Part shown: positions 52,131-63,804 of the stretch, piece by piece
How positions within the stretch are numbered: the first letter of the stretch is position 1
Layout of the letters: each line of letters starts with the position of its first letter
Notes under the pieces: generated by a model
The model's input: the letters and a program-made list of their open reading frames with translations, nothing else
What the model was told of the DNA's origin: nothing
Database searches by the model: none
Assembly (NCBI GenBank): GCA_031213475.1
Contig: JARUPZ010000007.1
Location: 6,629,586 to 6,693,585 of the forward strand
Source: Nereocystis luetkeana
Taxonomy: Eukaryota > Sar > Phaeophyceae > Laminariales > Laminariaceae
DNA: 64,000 nucleotides
Reading direction: 5' to 3'
Made by a program: the position numbers and the translations under genes

Positions 52131-53311
52131 TAACAGAAAGTGAAGAATTCTCGAGAACTAATGCGCGGCAGTATCATATTATTATTATTTCCCTTGCCAT
52201 CCGACAATGTGGAGCATGATCTTCAACATGGATCACTCATAACTTCCCCGAAAGAAGAAATGATTATTCTTGTTCTACTCTTGGCTCTTTTCTTGTTCTT
52301 ACTAATACGTATTGTGTTCTTATTCTCGTTGTTGATATAATTCTCGTTTTTTTTTCTCATTCTTGATGTGTTCGTTTTTTTCGTGCTATTTTTTCTTATC
52401 GTTTCGTTAGAGATCAATCAAAGAAAAGGAAGAGATAGTGGGATGAGACAGAAAAAGACGCTCGCATGTACCCCCATCAACATGTATGTATGTATGTATG
52501 TATACATATATAGTATTATCATGGTTTATTAATTACTCGTACTTTCAAGTGTTTCTTAACATAATGAGATTGTCCAAATTCGATATATTCCCAAAGAAAG
52601 GTCATTCATGCCCGAAATGTGCAACTAAAAACCTTGAGAAACTGAGGAGCTCTACCCAACCATTGCATTGCAGTTTGGGTATTCCGATCCGATGTGTGTG
52701 TGAAATACCAGGCATGCAATAAGACCGTATTGTACTACCTGGTATTTCGTTTTTCGTTATTAATATAATATTAATAGTAACCTGACGACTGACGACTCAC
52801 CCCACGTTTCCTATTATTAGTAAGTAAGTAGTGGTTGTATTTTTTCACCTTATCTATGAGTATATTTTCTGTGTGGCTTGCCCAACGGGGTATTGCGGGG
52901 TATTATAGTAGGCAGCAAGGATCGGCACGGAGAATTTTCCTGGAAGTCGTTGTGGACTGTTCCTAGAACCAATCTTAGAACCAATCTAGGAATTCTGTAT
53001 AATATATATATATATATATATCTGGAACACAACAGGAGGATCGGTACTCGTAGGCTCGTAGGGCGTACGGACGATGAGCTGGGAGCTTGGCGCACCAGCC
53101 GCCCACTCCTAATTTCCCCTCGCCCCCCATTTCGTATGTTTCCACGCCCAGCTATTAATAAATAAACAGACATAAACACACCCGTATACATTTGGTGTTT
53201 TTCGTAGAATACTGCCTGTATGAAGATGTATATATGAACCCTCTCCTTCAACCCAATCAACGTGTTGCTGTGTGAGCTCACCTCCTTAGACTGGTCGTTG
53301 AGAGCATACTA

Positions 53312-53423
53312 TTACCGGGGACCATAGTAAATAGGACCTATGGTACGCACAAAAACCTACCAGGTATATATTCACCTATTTTTACTCGCAATATTTGGTC
53401 CTATTTACTATGGTCCCCCGTAG
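53312..53423. mobile_element. Family A MITE, copy 9
   Basis: Left end TTACCGGGGACCATAGTAAA, right end TACTATGGTCCCCCGTAG. The interior carries ACCTACCAGGTATATATT as in copy 6, so copies 5, 6 and 9 form a subgroup. Confidence 0.8.
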
Positions 53424-53506
53424 TAGCAGCACCTCTCGAATACGATACACTCACTCGTAAAGTATAGTATACCTGGTATACCTTTTATAGCAATAGTATA
53501 CCTGGT

Positions 53507-53838
53507 ATACCTTTTATAGCAAGCAGCGTTAATTTTAACAAAAGTACTCTGTCTGCCAACTTATATCGGCCTGCTGTGCATTGTCTGCTTACGTATCTGT
53601 CCGCTGTGCCATCTCAAAATCGATTGGTAGTATTTACTGTACCTGGTATGCATTACTATTAATATTATGATTATACCTTTTATAGCAAGCAGCGTTAACT
53701 TTAACAAAAGTACTCTGTCTGCCAACTTATATCGGCCTGCTGTGCATTGTCTGCTTACGTATCTGTCCGCTGTGCCATCTCAAAATCGATTGGTAGTATT
53801 TACTGTACCTGGTATGCATTACTATTAATATTATTATT
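53507..53838 (+). repeat. 166-bp tandem duplication
   Basis: Copies start at 53507 and 53673, each with ATACCTTTTATAGCAAGCAG and ending CATTACTATTAATATTAT. They differ by about one substitution (AATTTTAAC versus AACTTTAAC), so the event is recent. A 29-bp duplication (AGTATACCTGGTATACCTTT...) immediately precedes it. Confidence 0.93.
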
Positions 53839-54804
53839 ATGCTTGCCTTCCGACAATGTAGCGTAGATGCCATACTGTATGCATTCATCATCACAACAAC
53901 AGCAGCAGCAGGGGGGGAGGAGCGGACCTCAATCTCGGAATGCAGGGTACGGGAGGATACATTTATTGGAATTTTACGCTGCAGAGAAACGCCATCGAAA
54001 CGGGAAACAGGTAAAATTTGGTGCAAGCACCAATCTTTTTACGATCCAGCTCGACTCGCGGGGGGATTTTTTTCGGCACGAAACATACGACACAAAAGCA
54101 GGACAAAAAATGTACTGTGAATAATCTTGCACACAAAATGTAAAAATTGCTTATGGGGAGACATTAGCAAGACTGTAATCTTGCAAGTCTTGCGTAAGCA
54201 GTATATAATCTTGCAACATACAAAGGGTTACGTGAGACTTGCAAGATTTAAACTCTCCACAGTGGGCTGTGAATAATCTTGCACACAAAAGCAGGACAAA
54301 AAAAATAATCTTGCTGTGCCCATTTTTGTGGGGCGGTTCGTTCTTTACAAATGAATAACAGGAGGGGGCCACGACCCACCCTACACCCAAACCAACCCTA
54401 ATCCAGTCTAGGGCTCCAACTCGAGCGCGGCTCCGGCGCGGGTTCAGGGTCATCTGAACAAAATGTCCGACCACCTCCCTCCATAATACCTGGTAAGTAA
54501 ATCTGGTACCTGGCAGTGAAGAATGTCAGTACGAGGTATTATCGTATAGACAATACTTCGAATTTATACCAGCAAAATAGGCATTAATCATGTGTACCCT
54601 TTTCGGCGCGCTTATGTTTGCAATGCGCCCAAGACTACTGCTGTATGGGGCAACGAACGGCTACATTTTTGTCCATGGGTCTAGCGCTGCTCACAGGTAG
54701 CCGATGACGGAGAGGACTCCTCTCGATCTCCATATTTTCACACCAAAACCGAGAATGCATGGCAGACAAGGTACTTATTATATGTACTAAATGACATCGA
54801 CCCA

Positions 54805-54850
54805 CCCACCCATCCATCCATCCATCCATCCATCCATCCATCCATACACC
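54805..54850 (+). repeat. CATC microsatellite
   Basis: (CCAT)n of about ten units preceded by ACCCACCCACC. Confidence 0.95.
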
Positions 54851-55039
54851 CTCCTGTGAGCGTCTTCTTCTAAAAAGTAAACACTGCAGACGTCCTCGCC
54901 TCCTCCGCAACTTGAGCGGTATCTCTGTTGCGCGACTCTCAATACTACTACGTGCTGCTGCATGACTGAAAGGTGAAGGAAGACCTTGACTCACGCCAGC
55001 AGAACCAACAAAAACACGCCATCATATATCGCTAAACTC

Positions 55040-55235
55040 CTTCCGCCCCGTCTGGAAAGGTCAATGGTCAAATAACTACGCGAGGCAAGCGACAAATGAG
55101 CGTATCCCAGCTGTCTCGGAAGGGACGCGTGGTCCATGGTCAAACAACTACGTAAGGCAAGCGGCAAATGAGAGCACCGTCTCGAAAGGGACGCGTGGTC
55201 AACGGTCAAATGACCATGGGAAGCAAAACAAAGCA
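55040..55235 (+). repeat. Family G units in tandem, without poly-C tail
   Basis: Three partial units: GTCTGGAAAGGTCAATGGTC, TCTCGGAAGGGACGCGTGGT and GTCTCGAAAGGGACGCGTGG, each followed by a CAAATGACTA-like block. A C-rich stretch follows the last. Confidence 0.65.
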
Positions 55236-55854
55236 GCACCCCCTTTCCCCCCCTTCCAATCCCCCCCCTTGCACATAAAACAACTCCAGCGCACGAACCA
55301 TACATCTGGTTCGACACTCACCCAGAACTTACACCCGGCTCAGCGTGCGCACAAACAATCAACACCAGGCACAGCACCAACGGTGATCTTCCAGCAACGA
55401 CTGGATGACGTATAGACACATGTGAACATGAATAGATACGTATGATTTCCACATCGAAGAAAGTGGAAGACTTCCCAAGTCTCGCTGCTCTGAAGGAAAA
55501 ATACGCTACACACCATATTAGTATTTTGAAAATGCGTTCTCCTTTGCTCCAACTCAGATTAAGCAGTCTTCCACGCTTCGGGTGGGCGTTGGCCTTACCC
55601 GGCAAGCTCACCGACGGTACAAGGCACTACGACACGACACGCAGCAGCTGGGCTTGAGCGAGCAGGGTTGCTAAAACATGCGGCCTGACAGCAGTATCAT
55701 GAAACGATACGTAGACACACCCGACACGTCTCAGGATATATCCCAATAAACGGCTGGCCCGCCGGGAAAAATAAGCAAATAAACTTGACTGCAGTATGTA
55801 CCTACTGTGCAGCCTTGGTTGGTGTGCCATTGGTGGGTATACGAAAAAAACAAA

Positions 55855-56350
55855 GACCAGTGCTCAAACAGCAACCACTGTTCGAACGACAAAGCCCGGC
55901 AGCAACCAAGAGCCGCGGTTTGATAGGTGGGTACAGACGAAGCAAATAACGACCAGTGACCAAGCAACGGCCACTAATCAATCAACAAAGGGCCGCCAGC
56001 AATCAGAAGAGCCGCGGTTTGACTAGTGGGTAGCGACGGAACAAATCACGACCAGCGCTCAAATAACGACCACTTTTCAAGCAACATTGGCCGCCAGCAA
56101 CAAGTACAGTCGCAAGCACAGCCGCGCTTTGATTGTTGGGTATGGATGAAGCAAACCACGACCAAACGCGCGAACAACGACCACATTTCTATCATCAAAG
56201 GCCGCTGACAACCAGAACAGCCGCGGTTCGATTGGTCGGTATCATACAGATGAAACAAATAACGACCAAACGCTCAAACAGCGACCACTGTTCAATCACC
56301 ACAAAGAAAGGCCGCCAGTCGACAGCGATCAAAAGAGCCGCGCTTCACGA
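55855..56350 (+). repeat. ~95-105-bp tandem array, 5 units
   Basis: Each unit carries a CAAACAGCGACCACTGTTCA-like block, GGCCGCCAGCAACCAGAAGAGCC-like and GCGGTTTGATTGGTGGGTA-like blocks, then ACAAATAACGACCA. Units differ by many substitutions, so the array is old. Confidence 0.85.
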
Positions 56351-56384
56351 GGTGGTATGGTATACAGGAATGGTCCCTCTACAA

Positions 56385-56600
56385 TGCCGGCATGTATGCG
56401 CCAGTCAACGATACCGGCACTCTATATATAGCGGCAACCGGCAGTAACTACTCCGAACACAGCCACACCGGGGAGGTGCCCGGCGAGTCGCATGAAGGGT
56501 GAGCTGCATCCTACTTTTTTTTCCGTCTGTGCCAAAAGACTTCAAGCCAAGAGACTTTACACGCACTCACCACAATAGCGGTCAGCCGGCACTACGGAGG
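56385..56600 (+). repeat. Family E repeat
   Basis: ATGCCGGCATGTATGCGCCA, ATACCGGCACTC, CGAACACAGCCACACCGGGG, GTCTGTGCCAAAAGACTTCA. Larger than the other copies because of an insertion near 56465-56520. Confidence 0.55.
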
Positions 56601-57409
56601 GAGGGACAGTTACTGCAATACCTTCGACGGAAACGCCCACCGCCACTGGGAGCGGGCATACAAACAAACAAAAAACGTCAAAGCTTTTACGATTCCGTGG
56701 CGCCCAAAACAGCACCACTCAACTCAGGAAGGCACCGTCTGGGAAATTCATACATATATACCGCTCTGAAACTGAACATAGGGGTCGCTTGGTCTTCACA
56801 TTACGGTATAAACGGTCCCTATAAATGCCCGCCCGCAGGGGTATGTAGATGGCAAACACATATCCACACGCACGGTCCTTCTTTCTAACACGGTGTTAGC
56901 GAAGATAATAATCTGATCGGAACCAATTTGGTTGGGTTTTTCTTGTGGTCCGTTTCCTACATAAAAATGACCGCAACCCACGAAGCCTCCTCGAGAGTTT
57001 GAACCCAACCCAAGAGTGATTGGGTAGAGAGTGGCATCTTGGGACACTTTGTTTTGCCACAACCTTGGGAAAATCCTAAAAACAATTGTGTTTGTTGGGG
57101 GCCATCTTCGTGAAGGAAAAAAAAATACCACAAGAAAAACTCAGGACCTAACAATTAGTTTCGACCAGATTTTTCGCGAAAAAATCCTATTGACGGACAG
57201 AGCAGAATGCTTTGCCACACCCACACGGTCATTATACACATATGAGTATAGATACAGACGACCACTCAAAGACACACTATTAGTTGCCGGCGAGCGTCTT
57301 ATTTGATTGAAAAAAACCCCGACTACGACGCGAAAAAAGCGCGCATCTGTATGATGAGCAAATTGGTTACTACCGCGTGCAGCTTTCGCCCCCCCCCCCC
57401 CCCCCCGCT

Positions 57410-57480
57410 CCGTCTCGAAAGGGATGCGTGGTCAATGGTCAAATGACTAAGGCAAGCAACAAATGAGTACGCCCCCCCCC
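57410..57480 (+). repeat. Family G repeat ending in poly-C
   Basis: CCGTCTCGAAAGGGATGCGT, GGTCAATGGTCAAATGACTA, AGGCAAGCAACAAATGAGTA, CG then a C run. Near-identical to 61967-62050; diverged copies at 20213-20290 and, twice, in 55040-55235. Confidence 0.75.
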
Positions 57481-57511
57481 CGCCCCCCCCGCCCCCCCCG
57501 CCCCCACCCCG

Positions 57512-57749
57512 TCAGCCTTGACCGCACCGCGCCAAGTCTCTCTCCGTAACCGCGGCTCTCTTTCTCGCACGCAACGTCGCGGCCTTGACCATCCTCCCCA
57601 GCGCCCCCTCCGTCGATGCCACGTGTAGGAAACCCTCGACCTTTGCCCGCAGGGAGGCAGGAAAGGAGGCGCGGTCGAGTGCCTCCAAGGCAGTCCTGGT
57701 GAGGGCGACGGGGAAAGGGGATAGGGTTGGAGTTTCAAGGTCGTGAGGC
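57512..57749 (-). CDS. Unidentified minus-strand gene, final exon
   Basis: Acceptor ACTAAACCCAG (ends 57750), then PHDLETPTLSPFPVALTRTA through KRAAVTERDLARCGQG and TGA at 57512-57514. High-GC, helix-rich, no stop in frame. Plus-strand and other minus frames here give Arg/Pro-rich nonsense. Possible histone fold: helix 1 about 204-216, helix 2 about 222-252, basic loop 251-258, helix 3 from 259. Confidence 0.6.
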
Positions 57750-60292
57750 CTGGGTTTAGTTTTTTGGGGGGGAACTCATCTCACGGCACGAGGAGGTATG
57801 CACTTTTCAAGGGCTCAATGTTTGATCTCCTGAAGTGAGCAACTACAGTGCTGGCTATTAATATTAATAGTGCGATAATCGTATCAGATACCACTGTATC
57901 AATAGCACACTTGAGCATAAACTAACACATACCGGTACTATTATATAAAATCCAATGACCCGCATCATATGCCGTCTCATAGCCGGTATCTTCACGTCAA
58001 AGCAACTGAGATCAACGTTCAATTGGCCAGAAAACTGACAGTTCTCTTGAAACTATTCCGGAACAAAATAAAAAAATCCGTCTACTCGGGAAAGTTCAAA
58101 GCTCTCGCGAATCATGGTTGACAATCTTGCGAACTACCGAAACGCCCTGACAGCGACCGTCCAGAGCAAACGAGTTTATAGTTTTATTTATATAATATAT
58201 ATATGCATAAACTTACACATACATATATATAATATACCAGGGTATAAATATATATATGTATATACATATATTAGGACTACAATAGTGGCCTCGAGTCGAC
58301 GAGGGGAGAACAAGGGCGGGCCGAAGTTTTCTTGCGATCAAAATGCAACGCGCGAACCATAGTGAGGAGGATGGAGAGAAGAGCCTACTTTTGCGACCCC
58401 GGGTCTGATTTACGACTACTGTACGAGTAGGAAGGAGAGAGAAAAAGAACAGCGAAAACAATGAATGGGATGGACAAAAGAAAAGAAAAGAAAAGAAAAG
58501 AAAAGAAAATTAGAAGAAAAAAAAATGGCACACACATAGAAATGTTGGTTTGCTTTGCGCGAAGAAACATCTTCGGAAAGTCACGTTTCGGGCGAGATGT
58601 ATTGGGCTACTCACGTGAATGAAGAGAGCTCGGAAAATAAGGCACCACCACCCCGTGTGGGCACCGTGCCACTGCTGCGCTGGGGCTAGGACTAAGGGTC
58701 ATTCATATCGGAGAGCTTCTTTTCCATAATTTGGACATTTTTTTCGCGCAATTTTTCAATCTTCCATATTTTCCTGATTTTTTTTTCCAAATACGTACGT
58801 GAAATTTAACGAACTCTATCTTTTAGCTTCTCGAGAATTTCACGCATAGTGACAGAACACCTCCGTATATTGATACATATCTCCAATTATGTCCAAACTT
58901 TGGAAATTATGGAAAAAACGCTCTCCGATAAGAATGAGCCTAAAGGGTTTTTGCTCGTGCGGTCGAATGAATGCTTCGTAAAAGCAGCCCCTACCGTGAA
59001 GAGCGTTGGAGTTCGCACAGAAGAGGTGCCTTCTTTTTTTCGGAAACTTTCCTTGGCGTCAACGTTGAAAGGGTGCTCAGTGCTAAAAGTCGGCCATTGT
59101 ATGTATTTTCGGAAGGCTCTGGACCAAATCCTTCCGAAAACACGTTTTTGTTCGGTATCAATATTAGCAACCTTAACCTTCCCGTTCTGGGGGGGGAAAA
59201 AAAATCGAGCGTCGAAAATCGATCGCACACCTGCTGTTGCGGACTCAACTCTCTCTTAGCGGCATTTAGGGATAGGGTTCCTAAGGCTGGGGCTCGAGTA
59301 GGGTATATACTGTAGGGTTGAGCCCTGTTTATAATTTGTTTTTCTCCAAAATTTCAAAATTTCAAAATTTCAAAATTTCAAAATTTCAAAATTTCAAAAT
59401 TTCAAAATTTCCAAATTTCCAAATTTCTACATTTACCGACAAGGGCTGTGCTCGTAAAAAAGAAAAAAAAAAAAGTCCTGAAAACAAAATTTAGAAATTT
59501 AGAAATTTAGAAATTTGAAAAAATGGAAATTCGGAAAGGAACAAAAAAGACAGTCGAAGAAGTCTTTAGAGGTAGGGTTAGAGTTGCAGGTATAGGGGGT
59601 TGGAGTGGAGGATGAGGAAATCCCCCGACGAGGGGAGGGGGGGGGGCTTACTGGAGAGGAGAGGCGTACTCGAAATCATGCAAGGCCGTAGTCGTATGGC
59701 CCTAGACCCTCGCATCCCTACAATGCCGGGACGGAGCACGTCGGGTTTTCACCGACCAGGCAGACATCGCTTGCACCAGGCGGGGGGGGGGGGGGGGGGG
59801 GGGGGGGCGTTGGCTTCCCTAGCCGACCATGACGAGGGGCACAGTGGGTTTACGCGAAAAATCTCCACCCAACATGACGCCGCGGATACTTACTACTCTT
59901 ATTTCCGTTGTTGCAAGCTCTGCCGACCATAACAGCGATCAACTTAACAGGTGTTACGCTCATTATAGAAGCTCCTGACTTTACACGGTACTACGTACGT
60001 GAAAAAGAAACGAGCACCATGCACTACACGGAAGCCTAGAAAGAAGTATCGACCGATTGCAATCATGCAATCAATACTACGTGCGTAGCTACTCGAACAT
60101 CCCGCATATAGCAAAAGTTCACAAACCACCAGAAAAAAACATCAAGACCACCACCACCAGCATCAACAACAACAACAACAAAAACAACAACCACCACCCC
60201 TGACATCAACACCAACGACAACAACAGCAACAACAACAGCAACAACAGCAACATCAACAACAACAACAACAACAACGACGACGACGACAACG

Positions 60293-60347
<55 letters not shown>

Positions 60348-63300
60348 ACAACAAACAACAACCAAATCACCTGTCCCACGAAAACGGCAAACCGTCGCCG
60401 CGGCTAAGCCCAGCCGAGGCAGCCGCCGCCACACCACCCCGGTCCTCCTCTTCCTTCTGCTCCTCCTCTCCATCAGGCCCAGACGGCCGAAACATGGCCC
60501 ACACCCGCTCAAGCTTGCCCTGGTCCGAAAGCGAAGCCAGCAGGCTCGACGTGGTCGACGCGTCCGCGGAGCCCGAGCTGAGCAAGAACGCCTCCAGCGC
60601 TCGGTGGAACTCCTCCACGATTATGGCGGGGGGTGCTCGGGGCGGCGCCGCATCGCCCAAGCACAACCTCGGCGAGTCAAGGTCGTCGTCGACGTTGCCG
60701 TTGCCGTTGTCGCTGGCCGCGGCGGCGGCGGTGGGGGGAGTGTCGGGCGTGGTCGAGGGGCTCGCCGGAGAGAACAGCGGTGCCAGAGGCACGGCTCTTG
60801 GAAGGTTGATTGGTTGGTGGGTCCGCAGTAGTTGTTGTTCCGTGGTTCAACGGTTCGCCGGTTGGTTTGTGGGTGGGTTGGTTGGTTTTCCGATAGGTTG
60901 GTTGTTTGGTTGGGTCCGTAGCAGGCGTTCCGTGGTTTGTTAGTCGGTTGGTTGATGGGTTGGTGTGCCGGTAGGTTGGTCGATTTTCCGGTTGGATAAA
61001 GTTTGGTTGGTTGTTGGTTCCGTTGGTTGGTCGGTAGGTGGATCCGGAGTTGGCAGCAAGAGAGGCGGGAAGAGAACGGGGGTGCACACAAGGAGTTGGC
61101 AGCAAGGGAGAGGCGGAACGGAGCGGGAGGGGGTGTCAATGAGGAGTTGGCAGCAAAGGTGAGGTGGAAGGCAACGGGAGGGGGCGTCATTAAGGACTTG
61201 GAAGCGAAAGGGAGGCGGAAAGGGAACGGAGGTGTCTTCAAAGAGTTGGGAGCAGAAGGAAGAGGCGGAAGGGAACGGTAGTCACAAGGCGCATGCATGC
61301 AACCGACCTTACCGGAATGAGACCAAGACTACATATATAGGACGACAACTGGTGTCACGAGGGCAAAACTAATTTCCCTCGGCGAACATACACCGGGGAT
61401 CCGACAAGAGACAAATACGCCCCAAGCGTGGCCAAACCCTCTGGAACTGGAGCCACCGTCTCACTTCGGACAGGTAGATCATCTACAGATAGATCATCTA
61501 CAGATAAATAATCTACAGATAGATAATCTACAGATGGATCATCTACATATAAACCATCTACAAGTACAGTAGATCATCTACAGATACCTGGTACAGTAGA
61601 TCATCTACAAATAGACCATCTACAGATAAATCATCTACAAATACATACAGTAGATCATCTACAGGTAGATCATCTAGAACCTAACCTGACCTCATGGCAT
61701 GCTGCACAGGATCTGAATAGTACAGACCCAAACCATGAAACACGTTCCTTACATGTAGATCATGCACGCTATAAATATATATATGTACGGCTTTCCACCG
61801 CGCAGCATGAGCTACAGTACATCAATACCGTTCAGAAAACTGTCTTTCCTGAAAGGTCTAGGTCGTCGAAGGGGTAGGAATCGATTGCCTGTCCGAGATT
61901 ATGAGCTATCCGGACTATTGTTGGGTCGTCGTACAGAACCCCCCCCCCCCCCCCGTCTACGAGTGCTCCGTCTCGAAAAGGATGCGTGGTCAATGGTCAA
62001 ATGACTAAGGCAAGCAACAAATGAGTACGCCCCCCCCCCCCCCCCCCCCCCTGTCTACGACCGCGTGACGGTCGTCGTACAGAAACGATCAGGGCAAGAA
62101 AGGAGCAGGCACACAGCACTACGATGGTGTACGCGAAATCGCGGCAAAAGACAAATCTTTGTTTTCGGCCCAGGCTATAAAACTTCATCACACGAGGCAG
62201 AGATGGATGATGACACGGGCAAACAAAACTAGTCGTGAAGGGATACACGCGGACGCACAATCCGTCACTGATATAACGCGGGGGAATAGAACGCACATGT
62301 ACGTCAACGGGAGGCATAGAAATGCCGTGCTCGCTGGGCGCTGTCAGAAACTCGAAACACGAGGAGGCGACAGGGAGAAGAAGAAGAAGAAGAAGAAGAG
62401 CGCTGCTGAGGTCCTAACCTTACGTCGAATCGTGACGCGATAAGGAGACATTTTGTTTCCATATTACATTTATTTATTCATTCTCCCCATTCAGAATATT
62501 CGCCCTTCATTTATCTCTCCTTCCTACATACCAGGTATTAATAGTCGTTAACTCAGATCCGGGGTCATATAGCAGGTGCTTCCCCCCCCCACACTACGGT
62601 TCGTGCCTTCCTTTTTTATCGCGAGAAAAGACTTCAGCCCTCTCTTCCGTCGTCGACTCGCTACTATTTACGGGGGACCATAGTAAATGGGACCTGCGGT
62701 ACACACAAAAACCTACATATTTCCCTTTCTACCGAAAATATTTGGTCATATTTAGTATGGTCCACCGTAATAACTCTATATCACATTTCACTAAAAAAAA
62801 CATTTCTGACTGGCGGCGTTCCACGGCTGAAAATACTACCCGCTATCATTTGTTGGAATTGAACATTTCGTCTTGCATGTATGTGGATACCATGTCCCCG
62901 GAACCAATACGCCTACTCATATAAGTCGAAACCCCAGCTGCCTTCCAAAAAAAAGTTTTCTGGAAGCCCCGCTCGGGAGCTCGGGAGATTGTCACGAATG
63001 GACCTCGCAACGGAGCCTTCTCCTGCACGTTCCGCCGATAGACCCTCTGCGGCGCTATACCCTGTACCGCCTGGCGGCTTATACTACAACAGCAGTATTG
63101 CTCGTCATGTACCTATACATATACTTACAGTATACATACATGGTGCGGGACATACATCGGATAGAGGTGACGACGTCAACGTTTCGTTCTACAGTATCTA
63201 AAATCCATTTTTTTTCGGGGTGAGAGGGTGAAAAAAAAAGAAGTTCCTTCCTCACCAAGGGGATGCCTCCTTCGAAAGAAAGTGTAATTTAACCTCGCCC

Positions 63301-63804
63301 CCCCCCCCCGCCTCCCCCTGCCCCCCCCCTCCCGCCCGCACATGAAACAGAATAAACGACACACCACACACGTCCTCCAGCGGCCAGGACCGAAAACAAA
63401 AACCGGATCCTTGTGATCACAGCACGAAAATAACGAAGTATACTTCGAAGCACCATTTCTTTATCTTCACATGGGTTTTAGAGTACCCCCCCCCCCCCCC
63501 CCCCCACCCACCCACCCCCCGCCTCTACGCACGTAGCCAAAAAAAAAACAGTGCGGCGTGTCATTTTTGTTTTTTGTTTCTCCGGGGTGCCCCCCCGCGG
63601 TAAATAGCCCCACTGTGGCATGCGTATACCTGCCGTACACGATACTATAGCATGTCACCTTCGCAGGTGCGTGTCTCGAGAGGCGGCCTCGTGCAGCAAC
63701 AGGTGCAGCAGCTGCAGCCACGGATAAATAGCTTCCGCCTCCTGCCCTTCGGTGGAACTCCCGAACCCATCTCGTTCGTCTGTATTCGTCCTCTCCTTGG
63801 GTTT
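57512..63804 (-). CDS. Unidentified minus-strand gene, last three exons (269 aa, 5' incomplete)
   Basis: Three minus-strand exons (63804-63659, 60796-60371, 57749-57512) join in phase to 810 nt ending in TGA. The first junction joins AG+A (Arg49) and the second AG+G (Arg191). Residues 1-48 include EGQEAEAIYPWLQLLHLLLH, an amphipathic helix. Residues 50-190 are Ala/Pro/Asp-rich, with a helical core IIVEEFHRALEAFLLSSG and KLERVWAMFRP, then a Glu/Lys-rich acidic stretch. Residues 192-269 form a mostly helical C-terminus ending KRAAVTERDLARCGQG. The pattern long helix, basic turn, TERDLA resembles the second and third helices of a histone fold, so a chromatin or TAF-like role is possible but unproven. 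The gene converges on PP1. The N-terminus lies to the right of or near the window edge. Confidence 0.6.
58290..58515 (+). mobile_element. SINE family C, diverged copy
   Basis: Aligns to 4250-4432: GAGTCGACGAGG, then GAGAAGAGCCTAC, then AATGGGATGGA and an AAAAG-rich tail. It is more diverged than the other two copies and lacks a tRNA head; an AT-rich microsatellite precedes it. Confidence 0.65.
59345..59430 (+). repeat. CAAAATTT microsatellite
   Basis: About ten CAAAATTT units decaying to CCAAATTT. A separate AGAAATTT run lies at 59489-59520. Confidence 0.93.
59590..59807 (-). repeat. Family D repeat, inverted copy
   Basis: CATGCAAGGCCGTAGTCGTA, GGGACGGAGCACGTCGGGTT, CAGGCAGACATCGCTTGCAC, ending in a G run of nearly 30. 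Lies in the second visible intron of the minus-strand gene. Confidence 0.7.
60135..60362 (+). repeat. AAC trinucleotide array (minus strand GTT)
   Basis: Over 60 AAC-type triplets with ACC, GAC and AGC interruptions, starting just beyond the donor of the minus-strand internal exon. In minus orientation it reads poly-Val/Leu, but it lies in the intron. Confidence 0.93.
60371..60796 (-). CDS. Unidentified minus-strand gene, internal exon
   Basis: Acceptor AACCTTCCAAG (ends 60797) and donor GGACAG|GTGATT. The 426-nt frame reads AVPLAPLFSPASPSTT, an Ala/Asp/Asn linker, then IIVEEFHRALEAFLLSSGSA, SLLASLSDQGKLERVWAMF, an EEEQKEEED acidic patch and GDGLPFSWDR. Without splicing the frame would stop at once in the intron's TGA. 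Opposite-strand frames are open too, but the minus frame has the more protein-like composition and fits both neighbours. Confidence 0.6.
60805..61280 (+). repeat. GGTT array and ~50-bp minisatellite
   Basis: 60805-61030 is a degenerate (GGTT)n. 61037-61280 has five units starting GGAGTTGGCAGCAAGGGAGA or similar. A 225-codon minus frame across the two is an artefact of the arrays. Confidence 0.85.
61475..61690 (+). repeat. 15-bp minisatellite (GATCATCTACAGATA)
   Basis: About a dozen units with interruptions by TACAGTA and one TACCTGGTACAG. Shares its core with the array at 44290-44520. Confidence 0.9.
61967..62051 (+). repeat. Family G repeat ending in poly-C
   Basis: Almost identical to 57410-57480 (one G-to-A change in CTCGAAAAGGATGCG), with a C run of about 20 after GAGTACG. 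Confidence 0.75.
62668..62770. mobile_element. Family A MITE, copy 10
   Basis: Left end TTACGGGGGACCATAGTAAA, right end TATGGTCCACCGTAA, TA on the right. It lies inside the first visible intron of the minus-strand gene. Confidence 0.8.
63659..63804 (-). CDS. Unidentified minus-strand gene, earliest visible exon
   Basis: A long pyrimidine tract and CTTTGAG (acceptor, ends 63805), then KPKERTNTDERDGFGSSTEG, QEAEAIYPWLQLLHLLLHEA and ASRDTHLR before donor CGAAG|GTGACA. The exon ends in phase 2, matching the single base that opens the next exon. The acceptor choice is less certain than the donor. Confidence 0.5.

Larger units (their letters stand above)
46434..57511. other. Spacer between PP1 and the converging gene
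   Basis: No gene recognised. Left part (46540-49100) is a minisatellite followed by very G- or C-rich strand-biased sequence. Middle (49400-52900) is moderately AT-rich with three-word motifs and MITEs 7 and 8. Right part (53300-56600) has MITE 9, a 166-bp duplication, a (CATC)n run, family-G units and a 95-bp array. Frames of 230-270 codons at 46544-47356 and 47305-48006 are low-complexity artefacts. A 136-codon plus frame at 58849-59259, just beyond, is equally unsupported. Confidence 0.6.

Noticed and set aside
60063-60512. Poly-Val/Leu membrane protein on the minus strand
   Set aside because: Produced by the AAC/GTT microsatellite; the real exon uses another frame and splices at 60371.
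60621-61298. 225-codon minus-strand protein with FRLPFAANSL and NQPT repeats
   Set aside because: It is the translation of a 50-bp minisatellite and a GGTT array lying in an intron of the minus-strand gene.
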